From positions 744,001 through 808,000 of the forward strand of contig CAWBOY010000007.1 of assembly GCA_963790585.1 (NCBI GenBank): a stretch of 64,000 bases of DNA. The letters are read 5' to 3'. The DNA comes from CAWBOY01 sp963790585 (lineage in GTDB: Bacteria > Planctomycetota > Planctomycetia > Gemmatales > Gemmataceae). The notes under the pieces are model-generated. The model had not been told where the DNA came from and did no database searches. It saw nothing but the letters and a program-made list of their open reading frames with translations. Position 1 is the stretch's first letter. Each line of letters opens with the position of its first letter. Made by a program: the position numbers and the translations under genes. Below, piece by piece: positions 1 to 9,062 of the stretch.

Positions 1-1281
1 TACCCCCGCGAGATAGCAAAGGGCGCGGCGCGACTCGACGAGATCGGTTTCGCTCAGGACTTCCGATTCCGGGGCATAGCGTGCCTGTTCGTAGTGCCAG
101 GCCAAGATCTCGGCTTCGGAGCGCTGAAGATCCGGATTGCTTGTTTTGCAATCGGCGAATTCGTGGGCGATCTCGACATGGTTGCGCGTGCAAGCCTCGA
201 AACCGAGCAGGAGCAGTGTTAGATATTCAAATGCCTTGACAAGCTCGCCGCGTGTCGAAATGGAACGAGGATCGACCGGCCAATCGCCCAGGCGACGGGC
301 CCTGGCTGACGCTGATTCTTCGCGGGCCAGCGTCATGACCTTCCACATCAGGTAGCCAATGACGCCGACGACGCCAAGCCACAGCAGCACATTGAGCAAG
401 CTGGCGCCTGACGCGACTCCGCCCAGGCCACCAGCGCTTGGCATCGATCCGCCGCCCCAAGTTGGCATTTGGGGCATCGCGGGCATATTGGGCATCGAAA
501 TGTTTGGCATTGGCGGCAAATGCAAATCAGGCATCGAGAAGGAGGGCAGATCGAGCTTCCCAAGCGACGGCAAGCTTTCGTTCAAGCGGCCAAAGCCGCT
601 AAAAAAATCCTTGTCCAAGCCATCGAACAGGAATCGATCGGTCTGGACGCCGTCGAGCAGCTCGCGCAAGGAAAGTTGATCGAAGCCGATGTCGCCCATG
701 ACTTCGACGAAGCGTTCGGCCATGGCGTCGACCCACTCCGGCTGATCGGACCCGCCATCCGCTTTGGTGGCGGGAGATTCTTTGGATTGGAGTTGCGGTT
801 GCTGATTTTTCTTTACATTGATATTCGGATTCTCAACCTCGCCACCGTTGATTACTGGATCCGCCGCCTTCTTTTCGACGGCGTTTTTCATGCCCTGAGC
901 TTGCGCCTTGAGGGCCTCGAACTCTTGAGGCTTTAGCTTTTTGAAACTATCCAGATCGAATTTCTTGGAAAGCTCCGCGAACTCTTCTTTGTTGTTTTGG
1001 TAGTAATCAAAGGCTTTCTTTTTCTGCGTCTCGTCGAGCTTTTTCAAGATGCCAGATTTCTCGAGCCTGTCGTAGAGCTTTTGGAAATCGTATTCATCTT
1101 CCGCCAGGCCGAGGCGCAGGGCGAGAGCTTTTTCGTCTAGGCCCGTGGTCGAAAGGCTTGGATCGGTCGCTGAGCGATGAGAACTACGCGGGTCTCTGCC
1201 CGGCTGAGCCGAACCGGAAACGGCCTGACACAGGAACAGCGCCGTCGCGAGCAGCAGAGTCGAACGAATACGGCGATTCAT
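1..1281 (-). CDS. Secreted/membrane protein with C-terminal DUF4129-like domain (partial, runs off the window)
   Basis: The frame is open from an ATG at 1281 to the window edge (427 codons), so the 3' end is missing. It begins with a signal peptide (MNRRIRSTLLLATALFLC). A charged, Lys/Glu-rich stretch follows, then a Met-Pro-rich segment with repeated MP dipeptides near residues 245-275, a Gly/Ser linker and one membrane span (LLNVLLWLGVVGVIGYLMW). The part after the span contains AEILAWHYEQARYAP and SETDLVESRRALCYL, which resemble the DUF4129 domain found with transglutaminase-like proteins in MoxR/DUF58 clusters. The expected topology is an extracytoplasmic N-terminal part and a cytoplasmic DUF4129 tail. 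The domain name is inferred from pattern; the signal peptide and membrane span are directly visible. Confidence 0.75.
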   Translation of the reverse strand, partial: MNRRIRSTLLLATALFLCQAVSGSAQPGRDPRSSHRSATDPSLSTTGLDEKALALRLGLAEDEYDFQKLYDRLEKSGILKKLDETQKKKAFDYYQNNKEEFAELSKKFDLDSFKKLKPQEFEALKAQAQGMKNAVEKKAADPVINGGEVENPNINVKKNQQPQLQSKESPATKADGGSDQPEWVDAMAERFVEVMGDIGFDQLSLRELLDGVQTDRFLFDGLDKDFFSGFGRLNESLPSLGKLDLPSFSMPDLHLPPMPNISMPNMPAMPQMPTWGGGSMPSAGGLGGVASGASLLNVLLWLGVVGVIGYLMWKVMTLAREESASARARRLGDWPVDPRSISTRGELVKAFEYLTLLLLGFEACTRNHVEIAHEFADCKTSNPDLQRSEAEILAWHYEQARYAPESEVLSETDLVESRRALCYLAGV

Positions 1282-1380
1282 GGATTGGGCCTCACGACGG
1301 GAGACATGCGTGGCCTCGGAGAGTCAATCCATTCTAAGAGAGGGGCTGGCGGGATGCAAGCGGGGCTATATAAGGAGCAT

Positions 1381-4300
1381 TTAGGGACGAAGCCGCTTCA
1401 ATCGATCGAGGTGCCAGCGTTGAGCGAACGTGTTGCCCGACGCCTCGGCCTCTCGGACGCGCAGATCGTGCCACGACGCGCGAGTCTCCGGCCCCGGCGA
1501 CTCACGCAACCAGGCGAGGCTCGCCGCGAGAGAGGGTGCTCTCTCTTGGAGGCGCTGGCAGCAGTCGTGCCAGGTATCGGGATCAAGCAATGCCGTCTCC
1601 CCGCCTGTAGGTTGGCGGCCGCTCAAGGCTTGTAACCACAGGTCGAGGAGATCGGGGTCGTCGGGCAGCGGCTCGGCGATGGGCCAGCGGCGCACTTCGC
1701 TGGCGGAAGAGGCGGTAACTACCTCGCGACTGTCCGGCGTGAAGTGTGCGGCCAGCACCTCGCCGACTTGGAGCAAAGGCGGACCAAGTGGCAAGCCGGT
1801 GGCACTGTCCCAAATTTGTGCCATCTTCTGCTTGCAAACGAGGGCAAGCGTCCGACCATCAAGGCTATATTCCATCGCGGTGACCGGGGCTGGCATCACC
1901 ATCGGCGCACCGACAGCGTGGCCGGCGCGAATATCCCATTGCTGGACTAGACCGCCCGTGTAACTGATCGCGGCCCGTTTCTCATCGGGTCGAACGACAA
2001 GTCCGCACGGATCTCCGGTAAGAGGCATCGCGTCGCACAGCTGGCCCGTTCGGCCGTCGAGCCACACGAGGCGATGGCCCTCGATATCCAAGGCTAAGAG
2101 TTTTTCACCATTCTCGACGAAATACATCCCGCTCAACGGCTGGTCCCAGGAGAGCGCCTGAAACTCTCCCAGCGGCTGACCTTCGGCCGTGTTCCAGAGG
2201 CGAATACCCGCCCCGACGCCGGTCCATCCCGGCCGATATCGAATCGCGAGCCTGGTGCCGTCGGCGTTGAACGCCAGCATGGCAGGACAACTCTTCTCGG
2301 AAAGGGCATGTAAGATTTCTCCTGTCGAGGCATTCAACAGCTTGGTAGCACCCAGGCAGCCTACGGCGAGCGTCTTGCCATCGGGGCTGAATACGAGCGA
2401 GTGAATGAACGTCGACATTATCATTGGAGGAAAACACAACCGGCCGGAACGAGCCTCGCGGACCTGAAGTTTGGGCAAAATTGTGTCGTCGTGGTAGGCA
2501 GAAGGCGCCGTCGCCACGACGCGCTCGTCTGGAGAGAAGGCAACCAGAGTAACATGAGGCTGCCGCAGCAAGGCACCAAGCAAATTCCCCGAAGCTGTAT
2601 CCGCGTGTCGGACAACGTCGCTATTGGCGGCGTCGCTAAGAAGTACAGTATTTCCGCTAGGCGCCACGGTAGCGGCATGAAAGGCAACGGGCGGTTGGCT
2701 GGAAGGGCTGGGTCGGGAGCGCGGGTTCGATGCCACGGTATTCTGTCTTGCCAGGCGGCTTAGGTCCCACGCCCGAAGCAGGCCATCCTCGAAGGAAGTG
2801 AGCAACACGGGCTCCTGTGGATAACATCCGCCATTTCTATCCCAGATCCTTAGCATGCCCGGCACACTGATGTCGCCGCCGCGCTGCCATCCGGTATCCA
2901 GGTCGTAGATGCGCACGCGCCTATCCTCGCCATGCGCGGCGAGGACTTGCCCATCGGCCATCAAAATAGTGGAGTACGCTTGCCGTCGCGCTTGCCAATG
3001 GTCGAGCAAACGGCCCGTACTGGTGTCCCACCAGCGCACGGAGCCGTCGCCCAGATCGCTCAGGTTGTCGCGATGTGTCGACAGGAACGTGCGCCCTCCC
3101 GGTCCTACTCGTGGTTCCTTGCCAAACGGCAGATGAACGGGATAGGGAATCAGCTGCCCCGTCTCGACATCCCAGAACTTGAGGACCGGAGCGAAAAACG
3201 GCTCCAGCAGCCGCTGCGCACTGTCGCCGCCTTCGGCTGGATCCGCAACGGTCACGGCAACCGGTTTGCCTTTGTGATCTTTGATGAGCGCGAAGTACGT
3301 GTAAGGAATGCAGGGGAGCTGAAGCGGATAGGAACTTCCTTGCTCCAAATTCCAAAAGCGTCGCAAGCCATCCGGCGGGCTCGCGTTCATCGCTCCCGAC
3401 ATGACGCACCGCGAAGATAGGATGGAGGAAAATAACGCGGGCCGCGCCGGGCCGGGCTGCAGCAACGGCACCGGACATTCGCGGCATACGAGTTCGCCGG
3501 TATCCAGGCGGCGCAGTCGGAGGCCGCATTTTTCTTCCGTGTCGACGCGGTTGAGAAGCAGCGTCGCGTCACCATTCACCACCAACGGCGACTCGTCGGC
3601 AGGAAGCGCCCAACCCTCGCGCTGGAGCTGGCCGGTGGCGGTAGCATGGAATTGGACTGGCTGGCCTTGGGTCAGCACGGCGAAGCTTGCGCCGTCTCGA
3701 CCCATCGGGCGAACAGTCGTCTTTGTCACCGATATAGGCCCGCCGAGGCGAATGACGTAACGCAACGGCGCCAGCTGTTTTTCCCAGGCGGCCAGGTTCA
3801 TGAGGACAACGCGCCGAAATGCCGCCGATTCGTCATTCCGAGGCGCCAGCCGCAGCGCTTCGACCATCTCAAAGAGGCCGACATCCACCGCGCCGGCTTC
3901 GGCCTGGCGCAAGGCCTCCTTGAACCGTAGGTGCGCCGCTTGTAAGTCGGAATGTTGCTTGGCCTGAATCGCGGCGGTAGCGGCCGATTCTTCGCGGTCG
4001 GCCCGCCACCCCGCTAATACCGCGAAATAGATCGAGAAGGTCGTTCCCGCGACCAACGTCACGAACACCGCGGCACACAACGCGGCGATAGTCCGATTCT
4101 TCATGACCCAACGGCTCAGTTGTTCCGTGAGGCCATGCCGCCGGGCGTGAATCGGTTCATCGTCCAGAAACCGTTGTAAATCCGCCGCCAGCTCGCCGGC
4201 GGAAGCGTAACGTCGCGCTGGCTCCTGTTCACACGCCTTCTCGACAATGGTCGCCAGGTCGCGTGGGATCGCCCGATCGAGCCGGCGCAGCGGTTTCACC

Positions 4301-5334
4301 TCCTCGGTCAACTTCTGCTTGATGAGCTTGGTGCGATCCGCCTCCGCGAAAGCTGGCCGCAGCGCCAGCAGCTCGTAAAGCGTGACGCCCAAAGAGTAGA
4401 TGTCGCCCGGCGCGCCTGCCTTGGCTTCGAAGGCTTCCGGCGGCATGTAACGCAATGTGCCAAGCAGATCGCCGGTCTGAGTCAGCTCTTCATCGTCGAG
4501 GACCTTGGCCAGCCCAAAATCGGCGATCCAGACCGTGCCGTGCGGATCGAGGAGTAAGTTAGCCGGCTTAATGTCGCGGTGAACCACCCCCTGCCGATGC
4601 GCATATTCGAGCGCCGACGCCGCTTGCGCGCCCATTTGAGCGACCTGGCGCCGATACGCCGGCGCCTTCTCGGCGGGCAACTGTTCGCGCGGCGCCGAAC
4701 GGACAATCGCCGTAGCACTCTCGGCAGCTAAGGCCGATTTTGGACTCACGATGTTAGTCGTCTTCGAGGCGTCGAGTTGGGCGTCATTGGCCGCGCTCAT
4801 GTGCAGCGAACTTTTCATTTCATCGAGGAACGCGCTCAAGCTCCTTCCGCGGATGTATTGCATAGCGTAGTAAGACAACCCCTGATGCTCGCCGAAGCCG
4901 AAGACGGGAACGATGTTGGTATGGTGCAACCCGGCTGCGGCCTTGGCCTCGCGCTCGAAGCGCTGTCGATGGCGGCGATCCGATGCCGATGGCCGAGCCA
5001 ACACTTTCAACGCGACTTCGCGGCCCAGCGCGATCTCTTCAGCCCGATAGACCACGCCCATTCCGCCGCGACCCAACTCGCCGAGCAGGCGGAAGCCCGG
5101 CACGATGGGCCAGTCGGATGGCTGAGTCAGGCCGCCCTGTTTCAATTCCGCGGCCAACGGCTCGAGTTCGCGTCGTAGCGCATCGCGCTCGTGTTCCGGG
5201 ACCTTCGCCAAGGACGCTTCAATGGAAACGGCTTTTCCGCTGCGCCAGGCTTGCTCGAATTCACGGCAAATCTGATCCACGCGCATCGCCAAGGATAACG
5301 GCACGGCCGCGGCTCCCGTTTCTCCTTGCTTCAT
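1381..5334 (-). CDS. Membrane-anchored Ser/Thr protein kinase with WD40-like repeat C-terminal half
   Basis: I place the start at ATG 5334, because the upstream ECF sigma gene should stop at 5331 in an ATGA overlap. The product is 1317 aa. Residues 81-385 are a Hanks-type kinase: glycine loop GRGGMG (89-94), Lys110, HRDIKPAN (252-259), DFG (272-274) and an MPPE version of the APE motif. A linker of about 50 residues interrupts the catalytic domain near 175-230. One membrane span lies at about 416-440. The remaining ~850 residues contain WD40/PQQ-like units such as VAFSPDERVV, LVFSPDGKTLAVG and AMEYSLDGRTLALV. Planctomycete genomes often pair such kinases with an ECF sigma gene, which suggests kinase-controlled transcription. 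Read literally, the sigma and kinase frames are fused into one 1534-aa ORF (see findings). Confidence 0.88.
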   Translation of the reverse strand: MKQGETGAAAVPLSLAMRVDQICREFEQAWRSGKAVSIEASLAKVPEHERDALRRELEPLAAELKQGGLTQPSDWPIVPGFRLLGELGRGGMGVVYRAEEIALGREVALKVLARPSASDRRHRQRFEREAKAAAGLHHTNIVPVFGFGEHQGLSYYAMQYIRGRSLSAFLDEMKSSLHMSAANDAQLDASKTTNIVSPKSALAAESATAIVRSAPREQLPAEKAPAYRRQVAQMGAQAASALEYAHRQGVVHRDIKPANLLLDPHGTVWIADFGLAKVLDDEELTQTGDLLGTLRYMPPEAFEAKAGAPGDIYSLGVTLYELLALRPAFAEADRTKLIKQKLTEEVKPLRRLDRAIPRDLATIVEKACEQEPARRYASAGELAADLQRFLDDEPIHARRHGLTEQLSRWVMKNRTIAALCAAVFVTLVAGTTFSIYFAVLAGWRADREESAATAAIQAKQHSDLQAAHLRFKEALRQAEAGAVDVGLFEMVEALRLAPRNDESAAFRRVVLMNLAAWEKQLAPLRYVIRLGGPISVTKTTVRPMGRDGASFAVLTQGQPVQFHATATGQLQREGWALPADESPLVVNGDATLLLNRVDTEEKCGLRLRRLDTGELVCRECPVPLLQPGPARPALFSSILSSRCVMSGAMNASPPDGLRRFWNLEQGSSYPLQLPCIPYTYFALIKDHKGKPVAVTVADPAEGGDSAQRLLEPFFAPVLKFWDVETGQLIPYPVHLPFGKEPRVGPGGRTFLSTHRDNLSDLGDGSVRWWDTSTGRLLDHWQARRQAYSTILMADGQVLAAHGEDRRVRIYDLDTGWQRGGDISVPGMLRIWDRNGGCYPQEPVLLTSFEDGLLRAWDLSRLARQNTVASNPRSRPSPSSQPPVAFHAATVAPSGNTVLLSDAANSDVVRHADTASGNLLGALLRQPHVTLVAFSPDERVVATAPSAYHDDTILPKLQVREARSGRLCFPPMIMSTFIHSLVFSPDGKTLAVGCLGATKLLNASTGEILHALSEKSCPAMLAFNADGTRLAIRYRPGWTGVGAGIRLWNTAEGQPLGEFQALSWDQPLSGMYFVENGEKLLALDIEGHRLVWLDGRTGQLCDAMPLTGDPCGLVVRPDEKRAAISYTGGLVQQWDIRAGHAVGAPMVMPAPVTAMEYSLDGRTLALVCKQKMAQIWDSATGLPLGPPLLQVGEVLAAHFTPDSREVVTASSASEVRRWPIAEPLPDDPDLLDLWLQALSGRQPTGGETALLDPDTWHDCCQRLQERAPSLAASLAWLRESPGPETRASWHDLRVREAEASGNTFAQRWHLDRLKRLRP

Positions 5335-5931
5335 AGAGTCTCTTGCTCCCAAATCTGCTGGATGAGCCGAAGCCGCCGCTGCACTGTCCTGCGCCGCGCA
5401 CTGCAATCGCGAAGCTATTTCATCGTCGGTGCAGCCTTCCATCTTGAGCACCGCTATGGACCGCAGTTCCTCATCCGTCAGCAGCCCCATGAGGTAGGCG
5501 CATTCGTCAGCCAGCAACACCGCCAGCTCGGGCGGCGGCTCCTTACTGAGCAAACTTTCAAGCTGCGCATGATCCGCCGCGCCGGAGTTGACCGGACGCT
5601 GCCCCTCTGCGCCGCCGCGTTTCTGGCGCTGTTCATGGTTGCGCAGGTCGATCGCCTTGCGGACCGTAATCATCATCAATAGCTGCCATAGCGCCCCACG
5701 GTCTTCAACGTCGGCAAATTGCCCTTTCTCGACGCCGCGACAAAAGCTGTCGAAAGCGCTGAGCGCGACATCCTCCTCATCCGCCGCCCGACGCGGCAGC
5801 GCACCAAGCTTACGCCGCGCCAGAGCGATCAAGCGCTGCGCAAAACGATCCCACAACGGCTGCACGCCGTCGCGCTCGCCTTCTTGCAGCGCCTGGAACC
5901 AGCTGGTGATCGACCCCAGCGAATCAGCCAT
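5331..5931 (-). CDS. Planctomycete-type ECF sigma factor, 3' end frameshifted into the kinase gene
   Basis: The chosen start is ATG 5931 (MADSLGSITSWFQAL). The ORF opens 18 codons earlier, but that leader lies inside an inverted repeat. Sigma region 2 is visible as EDVALSAFDSFCRG and LWQLLMMITVRKAIDL, and region 4 begins at MEGCTDDEIASRLQC. After that Cys the frame turns into low-quality sequence. The neighbouring frame gives the canonical ending RRTVQRRLRLIQQIWEQETL and a stop at 5331-5333 that overlaps the kinase ATG. One extra base (or two missing) near 5388-5398 explains this. The gene is probably co-transcribed and translationally coupled with the kinase. The indel may be a consensus error, a true mutation or recoding; the sequence alone cannot decide. 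Confidence 0.8.
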
Positions 5932-5971
5932 GTTGGCCCACTCTTTTCGTCGTGATCGCCTTCGATAGCGA

Positions 5972-6073
5972 GACCGTCGCGCCAAAAACGTGTCTGGCGT
6001 TGGCGCGACGGTCCGTCAATCCAAAACCTTGTCCTGATTAGGGTTACAATGAGCCTCGGACCGTCGCGCCAAA
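5972..6073. repeat. Three copies of a 14-bp GACCGTCGCGCCAA motif, two inverted
   Basis: GACCGTCGCGCCAA at 5972-5985 faces its inverse complement at 6000-6013. A further direct copy lies at 6059-6072. The array sits just upstream of the sigma/kinase genes, so it could be an operator, but it also resembles the other intergenic palindromes of this genome. Confidence 0.6.
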
Positions 6074-6207
6074 CTTCGCGTGGGTACCCCCCTCCCCACC
6101 GGGATGCAAAATCAAAATTCCTCTGTCACACCCCGTCGCTCTTTGTGGATTACCTTCTTGGATGCATTGTACATCATGACATAGCGCCCGTGGGACCCGT
6201 ACAGATC

Positions 6208-6285
6208 GTTTAGCCGCGAGCCGGCAGGCGAGCCCTGTGCGATAGCACTATCAAACAGCGCTCGCCTATCGGCTCGCGGCTAAAC
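6208..6285. repeat. Intergenic inverted repeat, arms ~26 bp (GTTTAGCCGCGAGCC)
   Basis: GTTTAGCCGCGAGCCGGCAG at 6208 pairs imperfectly with the sequence ending GGCTCGCGGCTAAAC at 6285. It is a REP-like hairpin in the 540-bp gene-free stretch 5986-6524. A second hairpin, GCCGGTAGGCG/CGCCTACCGGC, lies at 6425-6461. I see nothing else in that stretch. Confidence 0.7.
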
Positions 6286-6524
6286 ATCGAGCACCGCTGG
6301 ATAAAAAGTCGGCCTGGAAGCCGCCCATGCGAAGGCCTCTTTAGAGCACTTGCTGACGGAGGAACAGCCGTCAGGCATCCTGCACTCGCTAATGAGGCTA
6401 GACGCTTGGCAACGGGGGAATAGGGCCGGTAGGCGTTTTCATCGGGAACGCGCCTACCGGCTAACCCGGGTTATCCGGGGATGATCGCTACGCATTCGCG
6501 CCCCCTCGCGGTATCATCGAGCGC

Positions 6525-7403
6525 ATGGCTACCGTGAAACTACTCGAGCGCGAAGAATACATCGAACAGGCGTACTTCTTCCGCGTCCTGCGCAAGCGCA
6601 CCATCGCGGGTATGGCAACGCAGGAAATCCTCGAACAGGTCGATCAAGAGCTGCTTTCGACCACGCATCTCCCCTATGCCGTCCAATTCCTCGCGGCCGA
6701 AGTAAAGCACTCGGGGCTGCTCTCCTCCGGCTTCGCGCGGCTGCGGCATTATTTCACACCGTATCAAGCTTACATCATTCAAGGGACCGAAGACGAAAAC
6801 CTGCGCTTCGGCACCGAAATCGCGCTGCTCGTCCTCGAGCGCGAGGCGGAGTTCCGCGCCGCCCGTGTCTCACCGGCTGGCCTGTTCATCTATCAGTTCG
6901 AAGTGATCTGTCGCAATCGACTTGGCTACAGCGACGGCTTGGCTGCCATGGCCGCCGACCCGTTCTATCCGCCGGAATGGTCGCAGTTCATCCAGGAGGC
7001 AACCCATCAGATCGGGCTAATCGATCTTAGCGATCTTTTTTATCTTCGATCCGAATTGGCGCTACAGGATAAGCTCCGGCAGGAGCCTGACTATATTGCG
7101 AAACATGCGGTCTTATTTGGCGAAAAGGAAGGCAAGATCGCGAAGGCGAACTTGGGCAAGGAGCCCCTCTACCTATTTGCCGCGCTCCAGCGGCAGCTCG
7201 GTTATCCCGAGGTGCCGCGACCGGTCGCGCCGGACAGTCTTCCGGCGAAGTTCGAGCGGCTCCTGGTCAAGTTTCACGAGCTGGAAACCCGCATGCGCGT
7301 CGTGGAAAGCGACATTCGCGGCCAACTCGATATGCACGAGCTCAAGGAGCTGGGTAAGCCGGAGATATTCAAGGACGAGCCGGAATTGTTCAAGAAAAGC
7401 TGA
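6525..7403 (+). CDS. Conserved hypothetical protein (292 aa), probably planctomycete-specific
   Basis: An open frame of 292 codons starting at ATG 6525, with no signal peptide or membrane span. The sequence is mainly helical and charged. Recognisable blocks are FFRVLRKRTIAGMATQEIL and LRHYFTPYQAYIIQGTEDEN; the C-terminal 50 residues (FERLLVKFHELETRMRVVES) look coiled-coil. I do not recognise a named domain. The upstream spacer contains hairpins but no clear Shine-Dalgarno, which is common in this phylum. The next gene (7413-7637) is convergent, leaving only 9 bp between stops. Confidence 0.75.
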   Translation: MATVKLLEREEYIEQAYFFRVLRKRTIAGMATQEILEQVDQELLSTTHLPYAVQFLAAEVKHSGLLSSGFARLRHYFTPYQAYIIQGTEDENLRFGTEIALLVLEREAEFRAARVSPAGLFIYQFEVICRNRLGYSDGLAAMAADPFYPPEWSQFIQEATHQIGLIDLSDLFYLRSELALQDKLRQEPDYIAKHAVLFGEKEGKIAKANLGKEPLYLFAALQRQLGYPEVPRPVAPDSLPAKFERLLVKFHELETRMRVVESDIRGQLDMHELKELGKPEIFKDEPELFKKS

Positions 7404-7412
7404 TTGTCGCTC

Positions 7413-7637
7413 TTAGGCCGACGGGCGATGCTCGCAAAATGCCTGGAGGACATCGAACAGGTCCGGCGTAATGACGACTTCATCTTCCAAGAAATCGTTG
7501 AGCCACGCGAAATCGCGGCCCTTGGCCTCGGCCAGAAGCGGCAGCAGGTCGGCGAGACATACGCAAATCGTCGCTGCCTGAGCGTCCTTAGCCGGAAGTG
7601 CCTTGCGAGTCGAGTAGACGCGAAGATGCGCGGCCAT
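7413..7637 (-). CDS. Small conserved hypothetical protein (74 aa)
   Basis: A short acidic soluble protein (VCLADLLPLLAEAKGRDFAW, then LNDFLEDEVVITPDLFDVLQ). It is supported by a strong ribosome-binding site, GAGGAGA, about six bases before ATG 7637. The overlapping 141-aa minus-strand frame (7274-7699) has Arg/Ser-rich shadow composition and no such site. The protein is convergent with the 292-aa gene. No function can be assigned. Confidence 0.65.
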   Translation of the reverse strand: MAAHLRVYSTRKALPAKDAQAATICVCLADLLPLLAEAKGRDFAWLNDFLEDEVVITPDLFDVLQAFCEHRPSA

Positions 7638-7739
7638 GGGATTCTCCTCGTGTCAAGGCGTCCGTTCCAGGTGCCACAAGCGCTCCTGCCGTATAGCATC
7701 GACCATCAGGGTCATGGAACTTCGGTTCAAATAGGAAAG

Positions 7740-8045
7740 AGTCCGTAGTTCGTAGCCCGTAGCCCGTAGCAAAATCGGAATATCTCGCTTTTTCAAAGGC
7801 TCTTTGGCAAGCCACGTCTTCCCCACCCAGGGAGCCCTGCGCGACCCTGGGCTTTGATAGGGAACGCTTTCAGCGTTCTAAAACAAGTAGGGTAAGGCTT
7901 TCTTAGAACGCCGAAGGCGTTTCCTATCAAAGCCCAGGGTCGCGCAGCGCACCCTGGTTAAGGAAGGCGTGGCTTGCAAGAGAGGGCCTTTAAGAAAAGC
8001 GATATTCCGATTTTGCTACGGACTACGGACTACGGGCTACGGGCT
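7740..8045. repeat. 306-bp near-perfect palindromic element
   Basis: The whole stretch folds on itself with ~150-bp arms. The outer blocks are GTAGCCCGTAGC-type units followed by GCAAAATCGGAATATC (left arm), mirrored at 7990-8045. Inner blocks include CTGCGCGACCCTGGGC and GGGCTTTGATAGGGAACGC. It encodes no protein and lies just upstream of gpsA, so it is either a MITE-like element or a very large hairpin. Confidence 0.85.
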
Positions 8046-8054
8046 GAATAACGA

Positions 8055-9062
8055 ATGCCAACCACCTTCGCGGTACTTGGAGACGGCGCCTGGGGCACGG
8101 CGATCGCGCTCTTGCTCGCTCAGAAACCAGACCATCGTGTCACGATTTGGAGCCCGCGCGAAGAGAACGGTTTGCTCCTGCAGAAGCACCGTGAGAACGT
8201 TCGTTTGCTGCCTGGCGTGCGTGTTCCGGATTCCATTCGGTTGACGCTCGATGTCACGGTGGCGGTTGCGGAAGCGGACCTTTGGATCGCCGCGATTCCG
8301 ACGGTTTACCTCCGGTCGGCTCTGTTGCCGGTGCGCGGCCGCCTGGCGACGCCGGCGCCGATCGTGAGCCTGGCCAAGGGTTTGGAAAACGAGACATTTC
8401 TGCGGCCAACGGAGATTCTGACTGAACTGCTGGGCATCGAAAAAGTCGCGGTCTTGAGTGGACCAAGTCATGCCGAAGAGGTGGCCCGCGGGCTGCCTGC
8501 TTCCGTCGTTGTCGCGAGCCGCGCTCCCGAGGTGGCGGGGCTCGTCCAGCGCTGTTTCAGCACGGAACGCTTTCGCGTCTACACGAGCGTCGATCCGATC
8601 GGTGTCGAGTTGGGCGGCGCTTTGAAAAATATCGTCGGCATCGCGGCGGGCATCTGCGAAGGGCTGGGCCTGGGCGACAACGCGCGGGCGGCGCTTCTCA
8701 CACGAGGCCTCGCCGAGATCACTCGCTTTGGCGTTGCGCTCGGAGCCCAGGCCGCCACCTTCGCCGGCTTGGCAGGTTTGGGCGACCTCATAACGACCTG
8801 TGTCAGCAAGCATGGCCGCAATCGAGCCGTCGGCGTGCAGCTGGCGCAGGGCCGGCGTTGGAGCGAGATCTCGGCCGGCATGGAGATGGTAGCCGAGGGC
8901 GTTTACACCACACGCAGCGTCCATGAACGGTCGGCCCAGATGGGCATTCAGATGCCAATCACGGCCGAGGTCTATCGCGTCCTTTACGAGAATAAAGATC
9001 CGCGAAGTGCTGTCGATCACCTGATGCTCCGCGCTCATCGACAGGAGAATGAGCCGCTATGA
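8055..9062 (+). CDS. gpsA: NAD(P)-dependent glycerol-3-phosphate dehydrogenase
   Basis: 335 aa, the usual length for GpsA, which reduces dihydroxyacetone phosphate to sn-glycerol 3-phosphate for phospholipid synthesis in the cytoplasm. The N-terminal Rossmann motif is VLGDGAWGTAIALLLAQ (residues 7-23). Family blocks SLAKGLENETFLRPTEIL, VLSGPSHAEEVARGLPAS and the catalytic region GGALKNIVGIAAGICEGLGL are all present, as is the C-terminal PITAEVYRVLYENKDP. The stop codon overlaps the next gene in an ATGA junction, so the two are translationally coupled. No frameshift is present. Confidence 0.97.
   Translation: MPTTFAVLGDGAWGTAIALLLAQKPDHRVTIWSPREENGLLLQKHRENVRLLPGVRVPDSIRLTLDVTVAVAEADLWIAAIPTVYLRSALLPVRGRLATPAPIVSLAKGLENETFLRPTEILTELLGIEKVAVLSGPSHAEEVARGLPASVVVASRAPEVAGLVQRCFSTERFRVYTSVDPIGVELGGALKNIVGIAAGICEGLGLGDNARAALLTRGLAEITRFGVALGAQAATFAGLAGLGDLITTCVSKHGRNRAVGVQLAQGRRWSEISAGMEMVAEGVYTTRSVHERSAQMGIQMPITAEVYRVLYENKDPRSAVDHLMLRAHRQENEPL

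Noticed and set aside
1381..5985. A single 1534-aa sigma-kinase protein
   Set aside because: The sigma C-terminus and a stop overlapping the kinase start are found in the next frame, so two genes with one indel fit better; the fusion is kept only as a finding.
8037..9038. 333-aa minus-strand frame opposite gpsA
   Set aside because: It mirrors gpsA codons and begins inside its end; no family features.
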